DNA of 23,262 nt from positions 1 to 23,262 of IMG/VR virus record IMGVR_UViG_3300043602_000232. The stretch is one strand, 5' to 3'. Each line of letters begins with the position of its first letter. The first letter of the stretch is position 1. The DNA is from a virus. The notes under the pieces are model-generated. The model was given only the letters and a program-made list of their open reading frames with translations. It was not told the origin of the DNA and did no database searches. Below, in pieces: positions 1 through 5,395 of this stretch. Made by a program: the position numbers and the translations under genes.

Positions 1-160
1 TTCCGGCACCTTCACCAGCTCCGGTGTTGGCTCGCTCATTCTCGTGGCGTAGCTCCGCGATGGTTTTGATGTGGCGATCGGCTTCAGCCAACAGCTCCCG
101 AAAACCCTTACAGGGCTCGGCGCCGTCCGGCATCATGCAATCAGGAAGATGTGGCGTCAT
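1..160 (-). CDS. Hypothetical phage protein, C-terminus off the left edge
   Basis: The visible part is the first 53 residues of a leftward gene that leaves the window before its stop. The start ATG at 160-158 overlaps the TGA of the upstream gene in the ATGA arrangement used throughout this arm, which is the main reason for calling it. The N-terminus holds a cysteine-containing segment, PDCMMPDGAEPCKGF (residues 6-20), followed by a probable helix rich in Glu, Arg and Leu. I associate this layout with small conserved phage proteins of unknown role, but no function can be assigned. Confidence 0.65.
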   Translation of the reverse strand, partial: MTPHLPDCMMPDGAEPCKGFRELLAEADRHIKTIAELRHENERANTGAGEGAG

Positions 161-426
161 GCGTGCCCCGTCAGATCCGGCTGGCCCTCGAATCGCTTGA
201 GCTGCTCCTTGAGCATGGCCACGACGTCGCCGCGGTTCGCATTGCTGATGTAGTTGCAGCGGCCACCGTGGTCCTCGAACGGAAACACCATCAGCACGAA
301 CCCGGTGTGCTTTGGCCGATCTGGGCCATTGAAGAATCCGTCGAGCTTCTTCGCCAGCTCGTTCATCATGTCGCGGTGCTTCAGCTCGATCGGCGCGTCG
401 CCTAACGTATGTTTCTGGGTGGTCAT
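157..426 (-). CDS. Conserved hypothetical phage protein (89 aa)
   Basis: A soluble 89-residue protein with no membrane segment or signal peptide. An N-terminal amphipathic helix (MNELAKKLDGFFNG, residues 21-34) precedes a predicted strand (GFVLMVFPF), the conserved-looking motif NYISNANRGDVVAML (about residues 58-72) and a final helix. It is coupled by ATGA overlaps to the genes on both sides, so it belongs to one polycistronic leftward transcript. The ISNANR/DVVAML block looks familiar from alphaproteobacterial phages and prophages, from memory only. Function unknown. Confidence 0.75.
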   Translation of the reverse strand: MTTQKHTLGDAPIELKHRDMMNELAKKLDGFFNGPDRPKHTGFVLMVFPFEDHGGRCNYISNANRGDVVAMLKEQLKRFEGQPDLTGHA

Positions 427-692
427 GATTTATTCTCCAGCAGAAAACGAAGTCGTTCGATCTCGATCCGATCATATTTACGAAGCTCTCGGCAGGTTTC
501 GACTTGCTCTTTCAGGCGTGCGATCTCGGACCGCAGTAGCACGGCATCGGCACGAACATCTGCCAACTCCTCCTCTAGCCGCTCGATCTTGGCCTCGTTC
601 TCAATTCGCTCTGAGACTAAACAACTGTTCTCCTCGCGCAGTCGCTCGATCTCGGTTTCCAACTTGTACTGCTTGATCTCGTTATGAGTCAT
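423..692 (-). CDS. Small coiled-coil protein
   Basis: An 89-residue protein that is almost entirely one charged coiled coil: EIERLREEN, KIERLEEELADV, EIARLKEQVE and EIERLRFLLE are spaced in heptad fashion from about residue 13 to 87. There is no other domain, so it probably oligomerizes or acts as a scaffold for a neighbour. The ATG at 692-690 overlaps the TGA of the upstream 53-residue gene, and its own TGA overlaps the next ATG, giving coupling on both sides. Low-complexity helices of this kind carry little family information and the role is unknown. Confidence 0.7.
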   Translation of the reverse strand: MTHNEIKQYKLETEIERLREENSCLVSERIENEAKIERLEEELADVRADAVLLRSEIARLKEQVETCRELRKYDRIEIERLRFLLENKS

Positions 693-850
693 GGCTTGTG
701 TTCCAAGACGCGGTCGATATCATCCACCAGTCCGGTTGCTCCTGCATCCCGTACATGAGAGCGAGCCTCCTTAAGCAGCGCCGTCAGCTGCTCAATCTTA
801 GCCCGCAAATCGACGACATGTCCGAGTACGGCTCGTAGTTCGTCGGTCAT
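689..850 (-). CDS. Small hypothetical protein (53 aa)
   Basis: This 53-residue reading frame lies between two coupled genes. Its ATG at 850-848 overlaps the TGA of the 847-1134 gene, and its TGA overlaps the ATG of the coiled-coil gene. A longer in-frame extension upstream would run through the 847-1134 gene, so the overlap start is preferred. The protein is two helices (ELRAVLGHVVDLRAKIEQL and LVDDIDRVLE) joined by a short Gly-containing turn, a plausible small helical bundle. Nothing identifies a biochemical role. Confidence 0.65.
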   Translation of the reverse strand: MTDELRAVLGHVVDLRAKIEQLTALLKEARSHVRDAGATGLVDDIDRVLEHKP

Positions 851-1134
851 GACTTGGCCTCTAGCGCGTCGCGCGCGATCTTGCCGACGCCTTCGATAAC
901 GTGGCGCATGGCATGGGCGCTGATCGCGTCGAGGGTCATGCCACCGGCTTCCAACAATTCGCGGGCACGCTTCAGATCCGGCTCCGGAAATATCTCCAGC
1001 GGGTAAGCACGGCTCCATTGCTCGATCTGCTCTAACGCCGCCTCTAGCCACTCGATCCTGTCGGCCTTGGTCGGTCGTGATTTGCGCGGCGCCATCCTCT
1101 TCCGGTCGGTCGGTTTAAAATCGTCTCCGGTCAT
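847..1134 (-). CDS. Conserved hypothetical phage protein (95 aa), first gene of the distal leftward unit
   Basis: The ATG at 1134-1132 is chosen because AGGAGG lies four bases upstream on the minus strand. A longer in-frame start at 1266 has no such site and would run through a hairpin. The protein has a basic N-terminus (about residues 10-25) and a helical body. The block YPLEIFPEPDLKRARELL (residues 44-61) and the tail AISAHAMRHVIEGVGKIA look conserved and resemble small proteins I recall from rhizobial prophages. The TGA overlaps the next ATG. The upstream gap carries a candidate promoter/operator. Function unknown. Confidence 0.75.
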   Translation of the reverse strand: MTGDDFKPTDRKRMAPRKSRPTKADRIEWLEAALEQIEQWSRAYPLEIFPEPDLKRARELLEAGGMTLDAISAHAMRHVIEGVGKIARDALEAKS

Positions 1135-1153
1135 AAAACCTCCTCGGGGCGTA

Positions 1154-1199
1154 CCGTGAACGGGGTCAGCACAATGTATTAGCGAGGTTAAGTTCACGG
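1154..1199 (-). promoter_or_regulatory. Inverted repeat flanking a -10-like box upstream of the 847-1134 gene
   Basis: On the minus strand the perfect 8-base arms CCGTGAAC and GTTCACGG lie 30 bases apart (plus positions 1154-1161 and 1192-1199). Between them is TAATAC, a plausible -10 element, about 50 bases before the AGGAGG site. A convincing -35 at 16-18 bases is not visible. The arrangement suits a promoter with an operator, but a structured RNA leader would look the same. Confidence 0.35.
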
Positions 1200-1224
1200 A
1201 ATGTCCATCGAAAAGGTTAACGAT

Positions 1225-1252
1225 AGCCCTGGCTACAAGCCGGGGCTTTTTG
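1225..1252 (+). terminator. Rho-independent terminator on the plus strand
   Basis: AGCCCTGGC (1225-1233), loop TACAA, GCCGGGGCT (1239-1247) and then five T residues form a GC-rich stem with one mismatch and a U tract in plus-strand orientation. No plus-strand gene is visible to the left, so it would stop antisense or small-RNA transcription. The hairpin overlaps the last codon and stop of the leftward gene 1233-1526. Confidence 0.5.
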
Positions 1253-1526
1253 TTTCTGCCAGCCATTCGACCGAGCGGCGGACCACGCGGTCAACGGCCG
1301 CGGGCACGGCAGGGCCGTTCATCACCACCTCAATGGCGCAGTCGCCAGCCTCGCAGTCCGGATGTACCGCAGTCAGGCTGGCGTGCCCGGTAGTCAACTC
1401 CTCGCATTCGTAGCAACCGCCGGCAGCAATGAACTGCTCGGCCAACTGCTCGATCTCGGGCGGTCGCTCGACCTCGACAGGGCGGCGCTCACTGTCCGGG
1501 CGCAAATACTGTGTGAACGGAATCAT
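1233..1526 (-). CDS. Conserved hypothetical Cys-containing protein (97 aa)
   Basis: The chosen ATG at 1526-1524 overlaps the TGA of the upstream gene (TGATG). An earlier in-frame ATG would overlap that gene by 54 bases. The central part carries four cysteines in CYECEE and PDCEAGDC (about residues 38-61), which could bind a metal although the spacing is not a classical zinc finger. The C-terminal half is a probable helix (AVDRVVRRSVEWLAE). The gene ends inside a hairpin that is a plus-strand terminator. It resembles small phage proteins of unknown function. Confidence 0.7.
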   Translation of the reverse strand: MIPFTQYLRPDSERRPVEVERPPEIEQLAEQFIAAGGCYECEELTTGHASLTAVHPDCEAGDCAIEVVMNGPAVPAAVDRVVRRSVEWLAETKSPGL

Positions 1527-1840
1527 CAATCCATCCTGCAGACTTCGAAGCTCCGATCCGGCTGAATGATCGCCACCCAATCGTGCGGGTAAAGCAGGAT
1601 CAGCTCGCTCCGCAGCTGAGTCTTCGCTAGCGGCCGCATCGGCGGGTCGCCGGGGTAAGACAGCGAGTTGTCACCGTGCAGCGTGAATCCCGGCATCGGA
1701 TCCCAGCCGCCGCCGTGCTGATAGCCGCTGTCGAACTGCTCGCGCGCCGGCCGCTGGTCGAACGCGCTGAGCATGTGGGGCAAATACGGCCCAAGATTTC
1801 TGAGATCGTACTGCCGATCCAATGAGACCCAGGTCATCAT
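1526..1840 (-). CDS. Conserved hypothetical phage/prophage protein (104 aa)
   Basis: A globular 104-residue protein rich in aromatic residues. It has a central Gly-rich segment (GYQHGGGWDPMPGF, residues 39-52), a PGDPPM turn (about residues 63-68) and a C-terminal strand block (LILLYPHDWVAIIQ) ending in FEVCRMD. The GYQHGGG/PGDPP/WVAI order resembles a small family I recall from rhizobial genomes and phages, with no known function. ATG at 1840-1838 overlaps the TGA of the secreted-peptide gene, with a second ATG directly behind it, so either could be used. Confidence 0.7.
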   Translation of the reverse strand: MMTWVSLDRQYDLRNLGPYLPHMLSAFDQRPAREQFDSGYQHGGGWDPMPGFTLHGDNSLSYPGDPPMRPLAKTQLRSELILLYPHDWVAIIQPDRSFEVCRMD

Positions 1841-2025
1841 GAGCAGCTCGTCTTGACCACGGAGCCGGAACGATAGCTCCGGCAGTTGGTATTGAGGGCC
1901 CGCGGGTTGCTAGTGTTGGAGCAGACCGTGCGGGTTTCGTTACCGCTTTTGTAGGTCCGGCAATCCTGGCCGGCGTAGGCCAGGCTCGGAGCTGATACGG
2001 CGAGAACTAGGAGAAGAGTTTTCAT
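1837..2025 (-). CDS. Small secreted protein with two Cys repeats
   Basis: A 62-residue precursor. Residues 1-18 (MKTLLLVLAVSAPSLAYA) form a clear Sec signal peptide with an AYA cleavage site, leaving a mature peptide of about 44 residues. The mature part contains two copies of one motif: CRTYKSGNETRTVCS and CRSYRSGSVVKTSCS, consensus C-R-x-Y-basic-S-G-x3-basic-T-x-C-S. The four cysteines would form two intra-repeat disulfides in the periplasm. AAGGA eight to nine bases upstream supports the start. Export of so small a peptide from an early phage operon suggests envelope modification or host competition, which is inference only. Confidence 0.7.
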   Translation of the reverse strand: MKTLLLVLAVSAPSLAYAGQDCRTYKSGNETRTVCSNTSNPRALNTNCRSYRSGSVVKTSCS

Positions 2026-2140
2026 GGAGGCGTTCCTTTTTCATTCGTAGTTGGAAGGTTGGGCAGATCGGCAGGAAGCAAATCTGCATGATCTCCTTCT
2101 GCGTGATTCCGCAGATGGTGCAGCGTTCGGGCCAGTTCAT
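1940..2140 (-). CDS. Possible small Cys-rich protein overlapping the secreted peptide gene
   Basis: A 66-residue frame whose ATG at 2140-2138 overlaps the upstream TGA in ATGA fashion, like its neighbours. The N-terminus has RCTICGITQKEI followed by QICFLPIC, giving cysteines 7, 10, 21 and 26 (C-x2-C-x10-C-x4-C), a plausible zinc site. The last 28 or so residues are read out of frame through the signal peptide of the next gene for 86 bases, which is unusual here. Either this is a real overlapping gene or a frameshift has lengthened a shorter original. Function unknown. Confidence 0.45.
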   Translation of the reverse strand: MNWPERCTICGITQKEIMQICFLPICPTFQLRMKKERLHENSSPSSRRISSEPGLRRPGLPDLQKR

Positions 2141-2379
2141 TGCCGGTCGTCCGGTCTGAAGTTGAAGTACCAACGTGGATTGTGGGTGAATTCGAGCGTG
2201 CCTTTTACGCCGTCTTGCTTGCGCGTGACCAACACGAACGGCGCGAGGAAGCTGTGGACCTCGAACAGCTCTCGCACTTGGTCGGTATCCCAGCGTTCCT
2301 CGGCGCGCGCGAGGTCACGATAGGGCTCGCCGGTTTCGAGCATCTCGCGGCGAACGGCTTCGGTTGGGTCCTTGCTCAT
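2137..2379 (-). CDS. Conserved hypothetical protein (80 aa)
   Basis: An 80-residue protein with a charged helical N-terminal half and a beta-rich C-terminal half. The C-terminal half has SFLAPFVLVTRKQDGVKGTL and then FTHNPRWYFNF (about residues 65-75). The FLAPFVxVxRKxDGxxGxLEF block is one I associate with small conserved proteins of Hyphomicrobiales and their phages. It is linked by ATGA overlaps to the metallohydrolase gene upstream and the small Cys protein downstream, so the set is probably made in fixed ratio. No catalytic motif is visible. Confidence 0.75.
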   Translation of the reverse strand: MSKDPTEAVRREMLETGEPYRDLARAEERWDTDQVRELFEVHSFLAPFVLVTRKQDGVKGTLEFTHNPRWYFNFRPDDRQ

Positions 2380-2828
2380 GCACGTTTCTCCTCGTTTCTA
2401 CGTTGCATCCACGGCAGGACGGCCAGGTTGAACTTCACCTTGGCCTGCTTGAGCGTGAACATTGTCATCAGGGTAGGAATATTGAGCACGCGCTCTAAGA
2501 GCTTGATGTAGGCGCCGACGAAATCGGCGCCGTGGCCGTCAGTGTGGCCGTTCTCATTCGAAGTAAGCGTGTGCGCCAGCTCGTGTAGAATTACCCAATC
2601 GGGTGTATGAGTCGGCAATCTGATCTCGCCACGACAACCCGTCGCCATGGTGCGCGTCGCCTGCTTTGGCATCATGCTGACCTGCGGCGGGTACAGCCAC
2701 CCGTGCGCCAGCCATACGCCGTCGACGAACGCCTGCGCCTGATCGAAGGGAACGCTCCTCTTACTCAGAGGAGCAACCACATGACGTTCCCAATCGTAGA
2801 CCTTCTGCTTTTGGCTATCGCGGGTCAT
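2376..2828 (-). CDS. Putative zinc metallohydrolase (TIGR04338-like)
   Basis: A 150-residue protein with the zinc protease signature HELAH at residues 82-86 and a downstream GHGADF (98-103) whose histidine would be the third ligand. The N-terminus reads RDSQKQKVYDWE, which resembles the start of the small TIGR04338 putative metallohydrolases known mainly from actinobacteria and their phages. The length is close to that family. No signal peptide is present, so it should act in the cytoplasm. It is flanked by ATGA-coupled genes. Metal binding is well supported by the motif, whereas the substrate is unknown. Confidence 0.75.
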   Translation of the reverse strand: MTRDSQKQKVYDWERHVVAPLSKRSVPFDQAQAFVDGVWLAHGWLYPPQVSMMPKQATRTMATGCRGEIRLPTHTPDWVILHELAHTLTSNENGHTDGHGADFVGAYIKLLERVLNIPTLMTMFTLKQAKVKFNLAVLPWMQRRNEEKRA

Positions 2829-3568
2829 TTCAGCAGACCCGACTTGGCGCCGCTGTTGATCGGCCGTGAGAGGTTCACGCGATCACCGGCAGCAGATCCC
2901 GCACCGTAGGCGCTATAGCTACGAACAGTACGGTGTGTTCTAACAGAGCGTATCTTGGGGCCGTGGATCTTGAACTCCTGCTCGACCAATTGTTTTTTGA
3001 GCACCACTAACGCAGTGCTGGTAGGCCCCCGTTCGGCGTGTTGCTCGGCTTCACGCGCGTGCAACTCAGCTGTTTCTTCTTTTTTCATCTGCCGCATACG
3101 CTGATTGAGCTTGTCAGTCAGACCGTGCTGAAAACTTACGGTCGATGACCGTCCACGATATTCCGGCGTGCTCTTGAAACGGCGGGTCTCGCTGTCGATT
3201 GCAGCTTTGCACACTTTGAAAAGGTACTGCGCCATGTCCAGGTCTTGTTCCTGGCCAAAGAAGGAGAACACTGTCTGGGAGCCGAACTTTTGATACCACG
3301 GTTTGGTATCGGTAAACCCACCGATGCTGCCGAGGCAATTAGCAATGCGATGACGTGAGCCATCAATTTTGATCGCGATGGTCTTACAAGGCGTTTGCCG
3401 CACGTCTAACTCGGACATGGTCAAGTTGTACTGTTGCAACAGGCGACCGACGCCTTGCATCGCGGACATGGCTTCTGCTTCGCTGCAACCGTTATCGACG
3501 GTCTTGGCGGAGAGCGCTTTGATCTTGATCTTGATGCGATCGAGTTCGGAATATTGGGTGGTGTTCAT
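2825..3568 (-). CDS. DUF2786-domain protein
   Basis: The ATG at 3568-3566 is chosen because it follows the stop of the upstream gene by one base. The 247-residue product starts with a helical DUF2786-type domain (about residues 9-55: a LDRIKIKIKALSAK helix, a SEAEAMSAM helix, then LLQQYNLTMSEL). A middle region follows with FTDTKPWYQKF and VFSFFGQEQDLDMAQYLF, typical of the second part of such phage proteins. The tail is basic and Ser/Arg-rich. The DUF2786 family is widespread in phages and plasmids and has no established activity. It is ATGA-coupled to the metallohydrolase gene. Confidence 0.8.
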   Translation of the reverse strand: MNTTQYSELDRIKIKIKALSAKTVDNGCSEAEAMSAMQGVGRLLQQYNLTMSELDVRQTPCKTIAIKIDGSRHRIANCLGSIGGFTDTKPWYQKFGSQTVFSFFGQEQDLDMAQYLFKVCKAAIDSETRRFKSTPEYRGRSSTVSFQHGLTDKLNQRMRQMKKEETAELHAREAEQHAERGPTSTALVVLKKQLVEQEFKIHGPKIRSVRTHRTVRSYSAYGAGSAAGDRVNLSRPINSGAKSGLLK

Positions 3569-3569
3569 T

Positions 3570-3827
3570 TCAAATGCCCTCCAGGCCGTCGTTGAGTTCG
3601 ACGGCACCGCCGCCCATGCCGGTAAGCTGCTCGCCCTTGTAGACGAGCTTGCCCTTGGGCGGGTTGAGCAGGCGCCTGCGCTGGGCGAGGAGCTTCTCCA
3701 GCTCGCGCGCAGCACGCAGCAGCTTGCGCTGCCAGCGATCGATAGCTTCACCGTTGAGGGCGAGCTTGGTCTGGCGGGCTTCGACCTTCATTTCGGGGTG
3801 CTTGGGAACGATACGACGACGTTTCAT
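3570..3827 (-). CDS. Basic helical protein behind leader cassette copy 1
   Basis: An 85-residue, strongly basic protein. It starts MKRRRIVPKHPEMKVEAR and has a long probable helix from about residue 28 to 55, then a Gly-rich turn (TGMGGGAVEL) near the end. AGGAG lies seven bases before the ATG. It is the first gene after a promoter-leader cassette that is repeated upstream of the 4298-4555 gene, although the two proteins are not similar. The next ATG follows its stop after one base. High positive charge would suit nucleic-acid binding, but no domain is recognised. Confidence 0.7.
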   Translation of the reverse strand: MKRRRIVPKHPEMKVEARQTKLALNGEAIDRWQRKLLRAARELEKLLAQRRRLLNPPKGKLVYKGEQLTGMGGGAVELNDGLEGI

Positions 3828-3912
3828 TTTTAGGCTCCTGGGTTGAGGCCGCTTCAACGGCCCTGCATTTCGTATTCCTATTTGATATACGAGTTCAAAC
3901 AGGAAGTCAAGC
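3828..3912 (-). promoter_or_regulatory. Promoter-leader cassette, copy 1
   Basis: Read on the minus strand, it contains a -35 TTGACT (3910-3905), AT-rich TATATCA at -10 spacing, the dyad TCGTAT-N11-ATACGA (arms 3870-3875 and 3887-3892), the hairpin GGCCGTTGAAGCGGCC (3862-3847) and an AGGAG ribosome site. Across 3841-3912 it matches copy 2 (4569-4640) at 63 of 72 positions by eye, without gaps. The -35 overlaps the stop codon of the upstream gene. Confidence 0.65.
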
Positions 3913-4095
3913 GTCTTCTTCAGCTTCGTCGCGCTCTTGATCGAGGCGACCAAGATCCGCGATCGCCTGCTCTGGGGTGGCTCCCCAGCCACAATGGCCG
4001 TCTTCCTCATCGCCATCGTGCCAGGCGCACCAGTCCCAGCGCCGATCTGGGATCGGTGGGTAAACTTGTCTCAGGACGAGATCGCGCATTCTCAT
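3907..4095 (-). CDS. Small conserved hypothetical protein (62 aa)
   Basis: ATG at 4095-4093 overlaps the upstream TGA (TGATG). The protein has the block PPIPDRRWDWCAWHDGDEED, then GHCGWGATPEQAIADL (residues 33-48). That last block is a pattern I recognise from phage proteins with a short beta hairpin followed by a helix, in which T-x2-QAIxDL closes the fold. The last 12 residues are acidic. Its stop lies within the -35 of leader cassette copy 1, so transcription from above may read into the cassette. Function unknown. Confidence 0.7.
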   Translation of the reverse strand: MRMRDLVLRQVYPPIPDRRWDWCAWHDGDEEDGHCGWGATPEQAIADLGRLDQERDEAEEDA

Positions 4096-4301
4096 CACGA
4101 CACCGGGAGCAGATTGGCGGGGTGGAACTTGCGCACCTTGTCGCTGCGGTCCATCCGAACGTGGATGTGCTTGGCGCCGATCTTGATGACGGTGCCGTAG
4201 ACATCGCCCATCATGAAGCAATCCATTGCTGGGTGCGCCTTGACGCGCTGGCCCTCGAAGAACGAACGGCGCAGCAGCGTGGTCTTGGAGAGCGGGATCA
4301 T
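4095..4301 (-). CDS. Small SH3/KOW-like beta-barrel protein (68 aa)
   Basis: A 68-residue protein with the layout of a small beta barrel. A basic N-terminus (TTLLRRSFFEGQRVKAHP) is followed by GDVYGTVIKIGAKHIHVRM (about residues 32-50) and FHPANLLPV. The G-x-V-x-x-IG-x2-HI-V-V pattern with a closing HPANLL strand is typical of KOW/SH3-type folds in small phage proteins. Another protein here, 9799-9969, has a comparable layout. The start overlaps the TGA of the 4298-4555 gene (ATGA). It may bind nucleic acid or a partner, but that is inference from fold type only. Confidence 0.7.
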   Translation of the reverse strand: MIPLSKTTLLRRSFFEGQRVKAHPAMDCFMMGDVYGTVIKIGAKHIHVRMDRSDKVRKFHPANLLPVS

Positions 4302-4555
4302 GACACGCCCTCCGCCTTGAGAGTTGCTGCCCGGCGCGAGGCGTTCTCTTGGTTGATCGCGGTGTATTCCTGGCGAGTGATCTCGATCGCCGGAACAATC
4401 TCAGTGCCTTTTGCTGCATTGTAGGCGAGGCCTACTGCACTCGCCCATTGCGCGGCTTTCCAGCCAGGAGAATGGGCGTGGCTGTACTTGCGGCCGGCGG
4501 TCGATCGCGTGAACACCTGGCCGTTTGAGAAGGTCGCCTTGTAATAAGTGGTCAT
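4298..4555 (-). CDS. Hypothetical protein behind leader cassette copy 2 (85 aa)
   Basis: The first gene after promoter-leader cassette copy 2, with AGGA nine bases before the ATG. The 85-residue product begins with a short beta hairpin (YYKATFSNGQVFTRST) and continues with SHAHSPGWKAAQWA and a helix ending near AAKGTEIVPA. The first 20 residues read like a small strand-turn-strand module in which FSNGQVF forms the turn. No catalytic or membrane segment is seen. It heads a three-gene unit ending at 3907. Confidence 0.7.
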   Translation of the reverse strand: MTTYYKATFSNGQVFTRSTAGRKYSHAHSPGWKAAQWASAVGLAYNAAKGTEIVPAIEITRQEYTAINQENASRRAATLKAEGVS

Positions 4556-4640
4556 TTTTCAGTTTCCTGGTTGGGGCCGCTTCAACGGCCTTGCATCTCG
4601 TATGCCCATCTGATATACGAACTCAAATAGGAAGTCAAGC
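4556..4640 (-). promoter_or_regulatory. Promoter-leader cassette, copy 2, shared with the divergent regulator gene
   Basis: On the minus strand it has TTGACT (4638-4633), TATATCAG at -10 spacing, the dyad TCGTAT-N11-ATACGA (4598-4603 and 4615-4620), the hairpin GGCCGTTGAAGCGGCC (4590-4575) and an AGGA ribosome site. It differs from copy 1 at nine of the 72 core positions. The dyad and hairpin stems are unchanged, and most differences fall between the conserved elements. The dyad also overlaps a plus-strand promoter for the regulator gene. Confidence 0.65.
4591..4619 (+). promoter_or_regulatory. Candidate promoter for the ribbon-helix-helix gene
   Basis: TTGCAT (4591-4596), a 17-base spacer and TATACG (4614-4619) point rightward toward the 4668 start. 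The -10 overlaps the right arm of the TCGTAT/ATACGA dyad. A protein bound to the dyad would therefore cover both this promoter and the opposing leftward one. Copy 1 has CTGCAT at the same place and no rightward gene. Confidence 0.4.
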
Positions 4641-4667
4641 AGACGAATTCAAAAAGGAACCAGGACA

Positions 4668-4886
4668 ATGCCAAGCGGCGGAGCAAGAGAGAAGTCCGGA
4701 CCGGAGAAACGGTTCGAGGAGCGCATCATGATCAAGCTTTCGACCAAGCTGTTGGGGGCGCTCGACGAGATCACCCGCGAGGGCGAGACCCGCAGCGAGG
4801 TGATCCGCCGCGCCCTTGAGCGCGAAGTGACACGTTGCCTCAAGATCCACAGTAAAGCTGGCGGCAGGACGTCAGCGCACGTATAA
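4668..4886 (+). CDS. Ribbon-helix-helix (CopG/MetJ-type) DNA-binding regulator
   Basis: A 72-residue protein whose core from about residue 20 reads MIKLSTKLLGALDEIT then TRSEVIRRALERE. That is the beta strand, helix A, and S-E-V-I-R-x-A-L helix B pattern of ribbon-helix-helix repressors. The strand residues of a dimer would contact operator DNA. The first 20 residues and the C-terminal tail are poor in predicted structure. AAGGA nine bases before ATG 4668 supports the long start, and the internal ATG at residue 21 is an alternative. No toxin gene is adjacent, so a simple repressor is more likely than an antitoxin. It diverges from leader cassette copy 2. Confidence 0.75.
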   Translation: MPSGGAREKSGPEKRFEERIMIKLSTKLLGALDEITREGETRSEVIRRALEREVTRCLKIHSKAGGRTSAHV

Positions 4887-4965
4887 TCTTCACAAGCGCT
4901 GAACGTGGCGGGTTTGCGCTCCTGGTTCCTTCAAAAGAACAGCGAACCCTAACCCATCAGCGACA

Positions 4966-4999
4966 GGCCCTCGGCGCGGCTTCAAACGTGCCGGGGGCC
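4966..4999 (+). other. Leader hairpin before the zinc-ribbon gene
   Basis: GGCCCTCGGC (4966-4975) pairs with GCCGGGGGCC (4990-4999) over ten base pairs including one U-G, around a 14-base loop. It lies 21 bases before GTG 5021, and no T tract follows. It could be a leader structure or a poor terminator for the regulator gene. The rest of the 4887-5020 gap shows nothing clear apart from a 12-base inverted copy of the regulator ribosome-site region at 4920-4931. Confidence 0.3.
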
Positions 5000-5020
5000 G
5001 CTTCATATCTGGAGGCCACT

Positions 5021-5395
5021 GTGCCAATACTGAAATCGAAACCGCAGATGCCAGCCCCGTTGCAGCGCCCGTATGTCGACCCGGCGCCGCACCTCACCAG
5101 CGCCGGCTCCTGCTCCTACTGCGGATGCAAAGCGATCACCGCCGCCAACAATATGCTCGTGTGTCCGGAGTGCTTTGCACTACTGCGGCACGAAGACTAC
5201 TCCGCCGAACTACGGCGCAAGCAGGAACTCATCAATCAAAAAATAAAAGAAACCCGCGAGCGCAATCGCCAGCTCGACGCGGAACGCAAGGATCGAATCA
5301 GAGAAGAGCGCCGGCAAATACAACAGATGATCAAGGCCGAGGAGAAGCTAAAACCACCTGAGCAGGATAAGCAGCACGAAGATAATGGCCAGTGA
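5021..5395 (+). CDS. Zinc-ribbon plus coiled-coil protein
   Basis: GTG 5021 is chosen because GGAGG lies five bases upstream. An in-frame GTG at 4988 lacks such a site. The 124-residue product has a Pro-rich N-terminus and a zinc ribbon from CSYCGC (Cys 31, 34, 36) to CPEC (Cys 48, 51). A highly charged helix follows from about residue 58 to 110 with repeated Arg/Glu/Gln, likely a coiled coil. The tail is polar. With the regulator gene it forms a rightward island inside the leftward train. Its 3' end overlaps a tiny membrane-protein gene on the other strand. It may be a nucleic-acid or protein adaptor. Confidence 0.65.
   Translation: MPILKSKPQMPAPLQRPYVDPAPHLTSAGSCSYCGCKAITAANNMLVCPECFALLRHEDYSAELRRKQELINQKIKETRERNRQLDAERKDRIREERRQIQQMIKAEEKLKPPEQDKQHEDNGQ

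Noticed and set aside
4654-4931. A 12-base inverted repeat (AAGGAACCAGGA and its complement) on both sides of the RHH gene
   Set aside because: It includes the ribosome-site region of the gene. No transposase or target duplication is present, so it is not treated as a mobile-element end.
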